Positions 52,110-63,193 of a DNA stretch of 64,000 nucleotides are shown one piece after another. The notes under the pieces are model-generated. The model saw only the letters and a program-made list of their open reading frames with translations, was not told the DNA's origin and searched no databases. The stretch comes from Brachyhypopomus gauderio (lineage: Eukaryota > Chordata > Actinopteri > Gymnotiformes > Hypopomidae). How positions within the stretch are numbered: position 1 is the stretch's first letter; every line of letters starts with the position of its first letter. The position numbers and the translations under genes are program-made. The stretch lies in NCBI RefSeq assembly GCF_052324685.1, contig NC_135226.1:15804494-15868493 (forward strand), read 5' to 3'.

Positions 52110-52369
52110 TTTGATTGTGGATGTGGGCACGAGTTTTCAATTCTATTAAAACATTAAAATAAACATTAGGAAACAGTTGTCGATTCTTCTCAAACAGTCA
52201 AATGTCATTTCCAGCATAGCCTACCGTTTTCTAGCTTACACTGATGCTTAGAAGTAATCGATCAATATTAATCGATTAGTTCACTAAAATGTAGCCACAA
52301 TGCCGCATTGTAATATATTAAACTTAAATAAACGTAGTCAGCTAGAAACTCAGATGCAGAAAGACTCAC

Positions 52370-52899
52370 CAGAGAAGATTCAGTGTTTCACCGGAAAGGT
52401 CACAGGCGAACAAGTACTCTATGTACTATGAAGTTGGTCTAAACAAATGACATCACCTGCTCTACCGGTTCGTTAGGGCTCTCCGCCCTAAAAAAACCTT
52501 AGCTTTCAGCTATGAACAGTTGTTCCAAATACCGCAATTAACAAACCTACGTGACAGTCGTGACTGAAGCTACGCTGTAAAATACGCCAAAAATAAAAAC
52601 AAATTACAAGTAAACTTAGACAAAAACTCAACTCAACAAAGGTCCCCAAAACACATTCACCACTTTTACGAAGATCAGCTTCCCTGAACCCCTTATTATA
52701 TGCCTACAAGGGTTAGAGCTTCACTAGCTCTAAATAACAAATTCTGTGTAACAAACACCCCCTTTTATGTCCCCGTTCTCTAAAATGTATGGGCATACAA
52801 ATTCCATGTATGAGACACTCGCCCGCGCCTGCATTACGTCACGAGAAATCGCTCGAGCAGCGAAAGTGGCCCACGAGGAAGTTGCGGGCGCTCACTGAA
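52370..52899. promoter_or_regulatory. Divergent promoter region of unit 2
   Basis: Lies between the presumed leader-exon donor of capns1 copy 2 (52370, GTGAGT on the minus strand) and the orphan tmem87a exon 1 (52900). It shares long stretches with 62416-63193, such as GAAAGTGGCCCACGAGGAAG against GAAAGTGGCCCGCGAGGAAG. Confidence 0.55.
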
Positions 52900-53037
52900 A
52901 TGGCAACTGCCCTAACGGACTCGTTATTATCAGCGCATCGGAGAGTAATATTGTTTATATTTGTCCTCATTTCCATTCTGATCCCACCGCTTAGAGCAGT
53001 ATCGGAGCCGGGGAAATGGTTTCTGAATGTGGACAAT
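52900..53037 (+). pseudogene. Orphan duplicate of tmem87a exon 1
   Basis: 138 bases encode MATALTDSLLSAHRRVILF, a hydrophobic signal-peptide core, then SEPGKWFLNVDN, nearly identical to the live exon at 63194. The intact exon is followed by GTAAGTC; here it is followed by AACATCC, so the donor is gone. A hAT relic begins 35 bases later and no downstream exon follows. The open frame may still be transcribed from the shared promoter, but it cannot make TMEM87A. Confidence 0.85.
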
Positions 53038-53072
53038 AACATCCACCCAGGATGTCACAGAATACTTGTAGC

Positions 53073-53645
53073 CAGGGGCGGACTGGCATACATTACTACC
53101 GGAGATTTCCCCGGTGGGCCAATGGGTTAGTAGGTCGCCGGGCCACCGACCGCCGGTGGTTTAACTCAGCCCGTGGAGGAGTCACGCTGCTGTTTAACGT
53201 TGTCTATTACCTCTCCCCCGCTCCTGTCAGGCAAACCTGCTCATCGTGCGGCCGCGGACTGATCCTGTAAACACATGAACGAGTCGGACCGCGGCCGCGG
53301 ACAGGGCCAGCTGATGAAAAAATAAGTCCGCATTGCCGTAAAGATGGAGCAGTCTAAGCCAGGGTCTAAACAAACTACGAAACGCAAAGGTGGCGCTGAA
53401 AAGCTGAGAGAGAGAAAAAAGAAAAGCTGCAGAGGTTACTCACTGAGTGAACAATGTAGGTTTCAGTAGCTTTCCAGTTGTTTTTCCCCCTGTATTTTGT
53501 CAGGGTCAAGTTGTTAAGTTTGTTAAGTTATTTTGTTATGCCACTATGTGGCTTTGTAATCATATTATTGTTGTAAGTAATATAGCCCATATGACAATAA
53601 GAGCTGTCATATACACTACGTGCCATGTATAGATTCATATACAGT
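53073..53645 (+). mobile_element. hAT transposon 5' remnant
   Basis: Starts CAGGGGCGGACTGGCATAC, a hAT-type terminus, with a CCCGGTGGGCC block. From 53344 it encodes MEQSKPGSKQTTKRKGGAEK and more basic residues, the start of a BED/TTF-type zinc-finger hAT transposase, which then ends. The right terminus is not found; a second terminus-like motif, CAGGGCCGGCGCCAC, begins at about 53647. Confidence 0.6.
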
Positions 53646-53689
53646 CAGGGCCGGCGCCACATGGGGGCCCCAGGGGGTTCCCACTAATC

Positions 53690-55410
53690 CAAGGTTGATG
53701 CACTTTCACATCTGCATCAAAGGGGGTCAGAGGAGGAACCTGGGTCAATGAAAACTATCCTTCCATCTAAAGTATGCATCGCATCGATAAGGTGGGAGAT
53801 TAATGAGGAGATAGAGAGAGCTATGGAGGGACTAAATAGACCAGAAGCTTGCCCAGAAAGTAAAGAGGTATGTGCCCCCCTCGTGCAGGGATAAACTCCT
53901 GACATGGGCACACACCTCATTTTACTTCGGGATGTCCCAGGTTGACCTGCACTCTTTAGCTGCTTTCAGGAAGGTATTGGTGGGAGACTATGTCTAGTGA
54001 TGTGCATGATTATGGAATCACATCGCTGTGCATTTTGTCACTGACTTACCGGAGTTGCATGGTTTCACCACTATTCTCACGGTTACCGACCGGTTTTCTA
54101 GAGGGGTCTGATTTTTGCAGGTCTTCCCATTGCCCTCCAGAGTGCAGCCTAGGGTGCAGCCTAAACCCTTTTTGCGTGTATGTAGAGTATTTGGCATCCC
54201 GGAGGATGTCTTGTATGATAGAGGGCCACAATTAACTCATGTTTGGACTGCTTCTTTTAACATCTAGGGGTAAGAGTCAGCCTAACATCTGGATACCACC
54301 TGGAGCCGAATGGTCTACTTTAGCAATCCTTCTGATTGGTCGTCTTTCTAGTATGGCCTCAGATGCCACAGAATTCCATAACCAGCTCTGCTACTAACTT
54401 TGCGCCCTTCGAGTGTTGTCTATAATATCAACCTCCCCTGGTTCCTTGGATGGCCGTATGCTTGGATGTTCCAGCAGTTGATGCTTGAATGGAGAGGAGT
54501 GAATGAGCCTGGGAAGAGACTCATCAACAGATCTCAAGTGTACTGGAAAGAAACAAAAGAAATGCAGATCGATGTTGTGGTCCAAACCCTGTATACCAGG
54601 TAGGCGAGAGAGTGTGGCTGTCAACACACAAAACTGAGAGGGATGGGCCGGTGTATCAAACTCAAGGTCAGATACATTGGACCGTTTAAGATCAACAAAC
54701 AGGTAAACCCTGTCACCTGGAGCTCCCTTCACATTACCGTATGTCCCGTTTGTTCCATGTGTCTCTTCTTAAGCCAGTTGTTTCAGGTCCTCTGGAGGAG
54801 GTCACCTCCTGACATGGAACCACCTCCGGATGCCATAGAAACTGATCGAACACCCTTATACACGGTTTGAGAAATTCTGACTTCCAGGTGAAGACGCTTT
54901 GGTACTCAAAACCTGGTTGAATGGCAAGGCTATGGCCCAGAGGAGCAAAGTTGGGTTGACGCCAAAGATGTTCTGTACAAGGGTCTGTTAGCAGACTTTA
55001 TCTTTAAAGACATTATCTGGACCATCCTGCAGATCCTTGTCACCAGAATACTGAGTTCACCTATACCCTTTCTTACTTCCTCTATTTAATGTTTCCCATG
55101 TCCTGTTGTTGTTGACTGTAGCCCCTTTTTTGATCTGACGCCCATTTGCCCTGGTTTTGATTCTGCTGGGCAAAAAAAGGGCAAATCATTTCATCTTTTA
55201 AAAATCTGGTTCTGCATGTGACTGCTTTGCCTTCCGCCCACGGTTTCGCATTTAGTGTCTAGTTAGTGTCTGGTATTTAAGCCCTCCGTTTCCCAAGTTT
55301 GTTTGCTGGTCTTTGTTCTATGTACAGCCGTTCGGGTTAATGTTTCTTTGAGATTTTATTGTGAAGTATGCCTAAGCCTGTAATCCATGTTAATCATCTG
55401 TCACGCGTGC
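53690..55410 (+). mobile_element. Gypsy-type LTR retrotransposon fossil
   Basis: Short plus-strand blocks resemble a Gypsy integrase region (a GIPEDVLYDRGPQLT-like stretch near 54195) and a C-terminal chromo-like part (YIGPFKINKQVNPVTWS near 54672 and a [18 protein letters not shown]-like stretch near 54925), then an LTR-like tail to about 55.4 kb. Heavily worn, with many breaks and missing segments; old. Confidence 0.75.
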
Positions 55411-55802
55411 CTCTACTAGTGCATTTTGTTCTGTTTTCTGTCTTTTCTAGTGATGGACGGATGAAGCCCCACTGACGTTTTAGGAGCTTCTTCTTGATTG
55501 TGCGAAATCGACATCAGAGAAGAGTGACATCTGGTGGCCAGAAAAAATGATTGCAGCCTGCAGATCAATACGGTGTGGTCTTACAATTCAACTCGTGTAT
55601 GTTCTGATCCGCTGAAAATGATGTTTACATAATGTTTACATAAATACATATTAGTCATCAGTGGGATCTCTGGCACAGAAAGCCTGGTGGGGCACAATAA
55701 ACTCTGCAGCATCTGACTCGTTATTGAAACTACACACAAACCTGCATATTCAATGAATTCAAACACAAACGCATATCACCAATAAAGTCACAAATACTCA
55801 CA

Positions 55803-55842
<40 letters not shown>

Positions 55843-55930
55843 CAGCAGGAATTTGCAGAAGCGGAGATCAGAATATGAATGACGTCGCTAATATCGGCAT
55901 TTGGACCCACACAGCCACTAGTACTGCCAG
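55405..55930. repeat. Left-flank block of capns1 unit 3
   Basis: Shares GCCTCTACTAGTGCATTTTG, CGACATCAGAGAAGAGTGAC and CGGCATTTG..CACACAGCCACTAGTA with 41.15-41.43 kb in the same order. Marks the duplicated unit's left side. A (CA)n array at about 55797-55838 is included. Confidence 0.75.
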
Positions 55931-56013
55931 ACATTATTTATAAAGTCAATGCTGAGAACATAGGGTGTATGCTAAGTAAACACAAAGGCACATAAGTGAC
56001 AAGATGATGCAAC

Positions 56014-56019
56014 TTTATT
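56014..56019 (-). promoter_or_regulatory. Poly(A) signal, capns1-type copy 3
   Basis: AATAAA on the minus strand, 148 bases past the stop codon, in the conserved 3' flank. Confidence 0.6.
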
Positions 56020-56166
56020 ACCAAGTAATAGCAAAACATCACCTAAAAATCAATTACAATTGTGTTTCCAAAATAAAATACTTTTTCAATTATAGGCAAA
56101 TGTTCTGATGAGTAGCCAATACAATGACCAAGAAAAATGGCACAGAACAGATGATTTCCTTATGAC

Positions 56167-59100
56167 TTAGGAGTACATGGTCAACTGCAGCCACTGTGGG
56201 TAGATGAGGAAAAAGTCAGACACTTCTGAATAATTTAAGTTTCATTAATATATGATTTTAGGTTGACAAGAGTCTATCTTGCTAGCAGTAACAAAGTTTT
56301 GAAAGCCCAATTCAATGTAGCTCTCATACCTCTTTAATGTTGACTTTGATAGAACCACCGTTGTCCTTGTCAAGCATTTTAAAAGCATCTGTAAAAAAAC
56401 GTCTTTTAGTAAACCATGTCCGGAAATATCTAAATTTAAAAATCATAAAGAGTAAAATGCCGTAAAACAGCTAACTTACTGCACATGGCATCCAGCCGCA
56501 CCAAGCAGCCAATATAGCTGTCGAAGTTCATGTTGCCACTTTCATCGCTGTATTTTCGGGAGATCATCTGGAGGATCTGGTCATTGAGAGGAAACCCTGG
56601 TGTCCAAGTGGGAAGACAAACAGGACTTGTGAGACAACATAACTAACATCAAACAGAATGATGTTTACTTGTGCCCAGGTGGGGACACCAATTAACTCTG
56701 GAGTTCTCAACACTGGCAGTGTGTTGACCTTTTAACTGTGGTCAGTTTCTGCCGACATAGCTGGTGTGAGACCTAGAAGTGCTTCTCTTGCAGGACTAAC
56801 CACACTAACCTGCAGCTCTGAATGCACCAGGCAGTTCATCAGCTCCAATCACGCCAGAGCGGTCTGCATCATACTGTTTATAGATAACCTGAACCAAACA
56901 AAGAAAAACAACTCTATTAATCTACAACAATATATAAAGAATAGTGTACATGGACTACAGTGAAGGGTGGAGAGACATTTGATAAAAATATATTTTATAA
57001 AAATATAAAATCTACAAGGCTGTCAGCTGAATCCAGACTAGCTGAAAATACTTCATCCAGTGATATAAATATATATTCATAACTGATTTCAATGCCCATG
57101 TTGTTATGAAAGCAATTGGTTTAAGCTAAAATGAATCAACACATTTCCACAGCTAGTTACCTGCCATCTCTTAATATTGTTCCACAGGTGCTTGAACTCT
57201 TCAAAGCCTAATCTTCCAGAGGTGTCACTCTGATTGAGGAGAGTTAAGTAAAACAAAAGTAAGACAACACTCCAATTTGTGTTGAAAACAATGACCAAGA
57301 TGTTAATGAATTAATTAATTAGTTAATTTCCTCCATATGTGAAATGTGCCATATTTTGTCAATTGTGATTTTTACACCCCAATCGAAATTTGTCCTCCAC
57401 TTTTAACCCATCTGTGCAGTCAGAACACACACACTAGTGATTACTAGGGGGCTGTGGATCACAAGTGCCCAGAGCAGTGGGCAGCCCTAGCCTGGCGCCC
57501 GGGGAGCAGTTGGGGTTAGGTGCCTTGCTCAAGGGCACCTCAGTCATGGCCTGTCTGGGAATCGAACCCATGACCCTCCGGTCACAAGACCGCCAGGCCA
57601 TGACTGCCCTTTTGTCATGTCATGCCCTGCCCTCATGACTGCCCCATGACTGAATATTCACATATTTTTATGAAAGGATACATCCATCACAGCCACCATA
57701 CTCTTGCAATTCTCAATTGAGAAACCATCAGTCCTTAAATCAGAATCTAAAAGTGGGAGACATTATAGTGAAAAATATGCGGCAATCATCATTTTCAATC
57801 ACCATTATCAATCACCATAATTGGTATAGTCAAACAGTACATAGTAATTACACAGTATAACTGTGGCAAAAACTAATATGATTTTGTGATGTCCTGCCTA
57901 ACCACACCCAGACCCACTACAGTATCTCAAACTTACTCTGAGCACAAATTGAGCAGTCACCACAGACTAATGCCACACCCCACCCAACAGTCAATGTTGA
58001 AGTCTTGCCTGAGAGTGTATTCATATACAAAAAGCTAAATTTTGCAGAAATATCTGAAGTTCTGATAATAGCTCATTTTGAAGGTTAAACACAAGGTAAG
58101 TATGCTCACATTTGGATATAACCTTGTTGAGAATGTTCATTAACTCATTAGGACTCACTTCCATGTCCTGTATCAGAAAAAAAACACAAGAGGTAAATAC
58201 TACCAAGACTCACAAAGCTCAGTTGTTGTTTGTGGTTGGTCTACATCCTCTACCAACTTCACCATTTTCTAGAACTTTCATGACATTTTAAAAAAACTAT
58301 GTGTGGGCTTCTTCACATTCATGACAATCTCAGGCACTCTATAACTGCGGCATCCCACTTAAAACCCACCCATTTTTAACAACAAAGGTAAACGCCTGAA
58401 TCCGTGTATCATTCGTTCATTTGATATTCAACTTAAAATCAAAATCGGAAAATCAAAAAACCATTCATTATTTTGTTTTTCGTTTTGAATATAAAAACAA
58501 AAAAACAAACCAGGCTTGTATTTTTCAGTTTTTTATTTGATGATCCAAACAAAAATAGCAAAATAAAAAAACGGGTTCGGAGCCGAACTTGATTTTGATT
58601 TTTTAACTTGACCCATTTGTGTGCCCCGGAAGTTACTGATATGTTTATTCTTCGTGGTCTTCGTTTGTGCGGGAGTGCGCTGCAGTGTTACTTGTTCTAC
58701 TCTGAGCCTAAACATTGGAACATAGTCTATATTGGTATAGACAACGTGACCATATTGGAACCACATTCTAGATTAATTAAATATTTATTTGAAGGTGGCA
58801 AGACGCCTGCAGAGATTTCGTGCACGTTGCAGCAAATGGATATCCAGTGATGATCCGGTGTTAATATTTGTCATTGTGTTTTGTAGTGTTCGTTTACTTT
58901 AGTCTCTGCTGTGTTTTCTGTGCCTTGTATTATTTATATAAACGTGTTTTCCTTTCATAATCGCTGTGGTCCTTTATATTCCTTCGTGAGTGTTTCTGTG
59001 AAGTGTGTTCTGTATGCCTTGTAAGTTGCGCACTCTCCGTGTGGGCGCGGTTCACTTAGAGCTAGGGTGACCAGACGTCCTCTTTTTCCCGGACATGTCC

Positions 59101-62035
59101 TACTTTTGAGACCTAAAAAATGTCCGGGGGGAATTTGTTCGACTGCCTCAAACAGAATACATGTACAGTGCAAAAGTGTTTACAAGTGAAAGCACGTGTG
59201 TCCGCCGGTTCTACGGCGATGAAACGAAAGTGTACGTTTACGGAGGAGTTAAAGAGAAAAAACGTTCGACACACACACCATCCACCTAAATCATTCACCG
59301 ATACACCGATGACCCCCACCCAGTACAAAAGGTGTCCTCCTTTTCAGAAACCCAACTCTGGTCACCCTACTAGAGGAGACTAGCTCCGTTAAAGTATGTG
59401 CCAGCCCTTTATCGCGATTGTGTCCAACCCACCACGTTACACAGATATTGGTATATTATTTATTTCAGTAATTCCATTCAAAAGATGAAACTTGTATATT
59501 ATACTCATTCGTTGCACGCCGACTGATATATTTAAGAAAATTTGAATATTGTGAAAAGGTTCAATATTGAAGACAATATTAAATAGCTAATGAACTAAAA
59601 CTGGTCTCTCAGTCTAGTTCTGTATGCTAGACAGTCATGGGAAAGAAAAACAAGTAGTTATATATATTAAGTGCATCCTAAACAACAACCTACAACTCTT
59701 ATTACAGGTGCTGTTCATAAAATAAGAATATTATGAAAAGCTATTGAAATAATTAGATAAAAACTCACCACCACTATTAGGTAAGAGGTAGAAATACTCA
59801 TATCTGAGTTGTAGGTTGCTGGTCATCATGGGCTTAATGTAATACAACTTGTTTGGTGCTGTTCTGATGGACCGTTTAAAAGCTATTGAAATTAAAAGAT
59901 AAAAACTCACCACCACTATTAGGTAAGAGGTAGAAATACCCATATCTGACTTATAGGTTGTTGCTTAGGATTGCGCTTAATATATAATAGCTTGTTTTAT
60001 GATCTTATGATGCACCATTTAAAAGCTATTGACATAATTAGACAAAAACTGACCTCCACAAATTGGTGCAAGGTAGAAATACCCATATAAATGTGCCATA
60101 TTTTGTCAATTGTGATTTTTTTTCACCGCGATCGAAATTTGTCCTCCACTTTTTACCCATCTGTGCAGTTAGAACACACACACACTAGTGATTACTAGGG
60201 GGCTGTGGTGCACACGTGCCCAGAGCAGTGGGCAGCCCGGCACCCGGGGAGCAGTTGGGGTTGGGTGCCTTGCTCAAGGGCACCTCAGTCATGGCCTCAA
60301 GCCTGGGAATCAAACCCACGACCCTCCGGTCACAAGACCAGTTCCCTACAATCAGGCCATGACTGCCCGTTGTATTACAAGTTGTATTACACAAAGTGCA
60401 TCCTAAATAACAACTATATACTTTGTGTAATACAACTTGTTTGGTGGTCTTATGATGGACCATTGAAAAGATATTGAAATTATTGAAAAGAAAAAAAAAC
60501 AGAGTGCGCAGTGCTCTGGGGCCTTTACTACCGCCACTTGCGTCCGTGTTAACGTAATTTGTAGACGGTGCCTTAGACGTCGTAGCGGTCACAATAGTAC
60601 ATTTTAAATAAAATGTTGTATACAACTTAAATATGTATATTCCTGGCGTAAACAAAGTTGTAGATATTTATTTTGCACATTTGGGCACTTATTATTGAAG
60701 AAAGAATTCCGAATATGCAAACGTGAAACCAACTTTACCGCAGTCAAACGAAGACCACGAAGAACAACTTCCGGGGCACACAAATGGGTCGAGTTAAAAA
60801 ATCAAAATCAAGTTCGGCTCCGAATCCGATTTTTAATTTAGCTAGTTTTGTTTGGATCATCAAATAAAAAACTGAAAAATACAAGCCTGATTTGTTTTTT
60901 TGTTTTTATATTCAAAACGAAAAACAAAATAATGAACTGTTTTTTTGATTTTCCGATTTTGATTTTCAGTTGAATATCAAATGAACGAATGATACACGGA
61001 TTCGCCTGAACCATTTAAATGGTTTTCATCACAATGGTAGGAATCAGTCAAAGGGGAGGGACCAGACAGGTTTCCCAACTGAAGGATCAGTAGCTTGACT
61101 CAGCCCAAACCACACCTAGTTTCTGTGTGACATTCAGGAAAGAGTCTACATGTGAGGTCGTATGACCAGCTACCAAAATCCATAAAGCATTTAAATAACC
61201 ATGTTGGTATACACATACTTCCTCGCAGTTGAAAAGTCTCCAAACTGGAAATAGAAACTAAGACACTTCAAGTACCAAGTTTGAACGGATTCAGAGGTTT
61301 TTGTATGTGTAAAATGAACAAGTATCCTATTTTGATCCAACAGAGATACTATCTTCATGTCTTTACATGCATGAAAATTAGTGGGTAAATTAGTTCTTCT
61401 GGGTATTTGCTGTAGCTACTTCTGCATATTTGCTTTATGCTTCATTCAAACAATAATGTATAATAATTAATAACAGGCAATTATGAACACAGCATATATG
61501 ATATATCCACGCTTAAAATGCATGGAACAAGTGTCCATTATGGCGAAATTAGACCTTACATCTCCAGCGATCTGTTGGAAAACTTGGCGAAATTTCCTCT
61601 CCTCGTCACTTTCATTTTGCGGAGATTGTGGATACATTAGCGGTCTTTTGGGTGGGGGCTGGGATGCAGAATCAGAATATATGCTGTAAGAATCATATAT
61701 AAATACATAACAAGTCCTAGTAGATTTGACCGTTTCCATGCAATTCACACATCCCTTAAAAGCGCTTAAACTTACTGGCTGGGATGGACTGAAGTTCCCA
61801 GGATCCACATGACTATGAAATATATGCGGCATGAAAGAAATAGCAGCAGTCGTTAAGATGAAGTAAATGCAAGAAATGAGAAAGCTTTTATATTGTACGT
61901 TATTGTTACTACTGAATACATGGCAGCTACAGTAGCCTAAAGGTTGAACGGGTGTGAGTAGAGAGAGACTAAAGGTATCACCAACCTCACGACATTCAGA
62001 ATCCCTCCAATGAATTTTTGACAGCCCCCAAACAT
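56167..62035 (-). CDS. capns1: Calpain small subunit, copy 3 (ten exons)
   Basis: Coding exons are 61986-62035, 61776-61812, 61560-61658, 58110-58167, 57682-57746, 57161-57229, 56810-56888, 56480-56596, 56330-56388 and 56167-56193. They have the same lengths as copy 2 and close at 219 residues. It shares the N-terminus [16 protein letters not shown] and the 33-codon Pro-rich exon with copy 2. At the sites where copy 2 departs it keeps the standard residues ([25 protein letters not shown]). Copies 2 and 3 are therefore the youngest pair, and copy 3 looks best conserved. A SINE sits in the intron between exons 6 and 5, and a 2.6-kb inverted-repeat element in the intron between exons 4 and 3. 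The leader exon probably ends at 62416. Role as for copy 1: calcium-binding partner of calpain catalytic subunits. Confidence 0.88.
57345..57612 (-). mobile_element. tRNA-derived SINE in copy 3 intron
   Basis: Same family as 40.35 kb (body CCTTGAGCAAGGCACCTAAC on the minus strand). It is inserted near CTCCATAT, at almost the same spot where copy 2 holds the solo LTR. Copy 1 is empty here. Confidence 0.85.
59063..59369. mobile_element. hAT-type MITE inside the long-arm element
   Basis: The ends TAGGGTGACCAGACGTCCTC and TGGTCACCCTA are inverted repeats, with related TGTCC-rich subterminal sequence. The flanks share TAGAG in slightly different register. An 87-codon frame through it has no recognisable motif. 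Confidence 0.7.
59450..59735 (+). mobile_element. Tc1/mariner-like fragment
   Basis: TTTCAGTAATTCCATTCAAA, GAAACTTGTATATTATACTC, TTGTGAAAAGGTTCAATATT and GGTCTCTCAGTCTAGTTCTG follow the order of the 5' terminal region of a common fish Tc1/mariner family. No transposase sequence remains. Confidence 0.6.
59738..60500. repeat. Three ~140-bp direct repeats, third split by a SINE
   Basis: Units start near 59739, 59877 and 60019 with AAAGCTATTGA and share AAAACTCACCACCACTATTA (units 1 and 2), GGTAGAAATACCCATAT and a CTTGTTT..ATGGACC end. Unit 3 is interrupted at about 60085-60375 and resumes with ACAACTTGTTTGGTGGTCTT. Confidence 0.8.
60085..60377 (-). mobile_element. tRNA-derived SINE within the third repeat
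   Basis: Same family as 40.35 and 57.34 kb (minus-strand CCTTGAGCAAGGCACC body, GGGCAGTCATGGC head). It interrupts repeat unit 3. Confidence 0.85.
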
Positions 62036-62415
62036 TTTGATTGTGGATGTGGGCACAAGTTTTCAGTTCTATTAAAACATTAAAATAAACATTTGGAAAC
62101 AGTAGTCGATTCTTCTCCAACAGTCAAATGTCATTTCCAGCATAGCCTACCGTTTTCTAGCTTACACTGATGCTTAGAAGTAATCGATCAATATTAACCG
62201 ATTAGTTAACTAAAATGTAGCCACAATGCCGCATTGTAATATGTTTAACTTAGACAAATGTAGTCAGGTAGAAATAGGTAGGGCCACCGCGTATTCGACG
62301 CGAAAGATTGTAAACAAATGCAAACTTTTCCTGTAACGAGGCTCAACATAAATCAAAAGTAGCATTCTAAATTTGATTGGGTCTTTGAACTCAGAAAGAC
62401 TGCAGAAAGACTCAC

Positions 62416-63193
62416 CAGGGAAGATTCAGTGTTTCACCGGAAAAGTCACAGGCGAACAAGAGGCATGTACAATGAAATTGGTTCAACAACAGAAACCTGC
62501 TTTACCTGTTCGACAGGTCTCTCCACCCTAAAAAACCCAAACAACAAAAACAACAGCAACAACAACAACAACAAGAAACCCCGTAGCTTTCGGCTAAGCT
62601 TGGAACAATTGTTAGTTTCACCAAGTAGAGTTTAAAATAGAAATCAAATACCAAAATTAACAACCCTGACAGGCTTGACTGAAGCTACGCTGTAAAATAC
62701 GCCAAAATAAAAACAAATGAAATGTAAAATGAAATGTTAAAGTGAATTTAAACAAAAACTCCAGTACGTGAAGATATAACAATCAACAAAGCTCTCCCAC
62801 GACACATTCAGCATATTTACGAAGATCAGCTTGCCTGAACATCCCATATATGCCTAGTATCACTCATTTTGACTTCACTAAGCTCTGAATAACAAATTCT
62901 GTGTAACAAACATCCCCTTTTATGTCTCCGTTCTCTAAAATGCATGGGCATACAAATTCCAACATATGAGACACTTTGCAGTCGTTAAGTAGCCTACGGG
63001 TCTAACAGTGACATGGGCACATTTGGCTGGTGTATAACACGCACAATAAATAAAACTGCAGGCCTTTGGCGTGTCGCACGCGAACGATTCCGTGGCACCG
63101 CTATGCGTCACTTCCTGGCTCCACGTGCCAAACATCCGAACCCCCTCGCGAGGCGGAAAGTGGCCCGCGAGGAAGTTGCGGGCGCTCACTGAA
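62416..63193. promoter_or_regulatory. Bidirectional capns1/tmem87a promoter
   Basis: Lies head-to-head between the copy 3 leader-exon donor (62416, minus) and the tmem87a ATG (63194, plus). CpGs rise toward tmem87a at 63.06-63.20 kb. An (AACA)n tract lies near 62533-62573. The same arrangement exists in unit 2 and, decayed, in unit 1. Confidence 0.6.

Larger units (their letters stand above)
58399..61002. mobile_element. Unclassified 2.6-kb element with long inverted arms
   Basis: Inverted arms at 58399-58667 and 60745-61002 begin AATCCGTGTATCATTCGTTC and match over about 260 bases, apart from a 13-base indel near the inner edge and scattered changes. The flanks are a direct CGCCTG (58393-58398 and 61003-61008). 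Copy 2 holds the unoccupied site (AAATGGCCTGAAATGG, about 51027-51042), so insertion followed the copy 2/3 split. No long coding frame; the interior contains a hAT MITE, a mariner-like piece, three direct repeats and a SINE. The 6-bp duplication and long arms do not fit Tc1, hAT or Harbinger. Confidence 0.8.

Noticed and set aside
58399-61002. Polinton/Maverick assignment of the long-arm element
   Set aside because: The 6-bp duplication and long arms fit, but the ends do not read AG..CT, the length is only 2.6 kb and no Polinton-type gene is visible.
45367-62035. Copies 2 and 3 of capns1 as pseudogenes
   Set aside because: All ten exons, phases and splice sites read through in both; the insertions are confined to introns and UTR.
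63071-63193. Upstream in-frame start for tmem87a
   Set aside because: It would bury the signal peptide behind about 41 polar residues; the ATG at 63194 fits the family and is conserved in the orphan exon at 52900.
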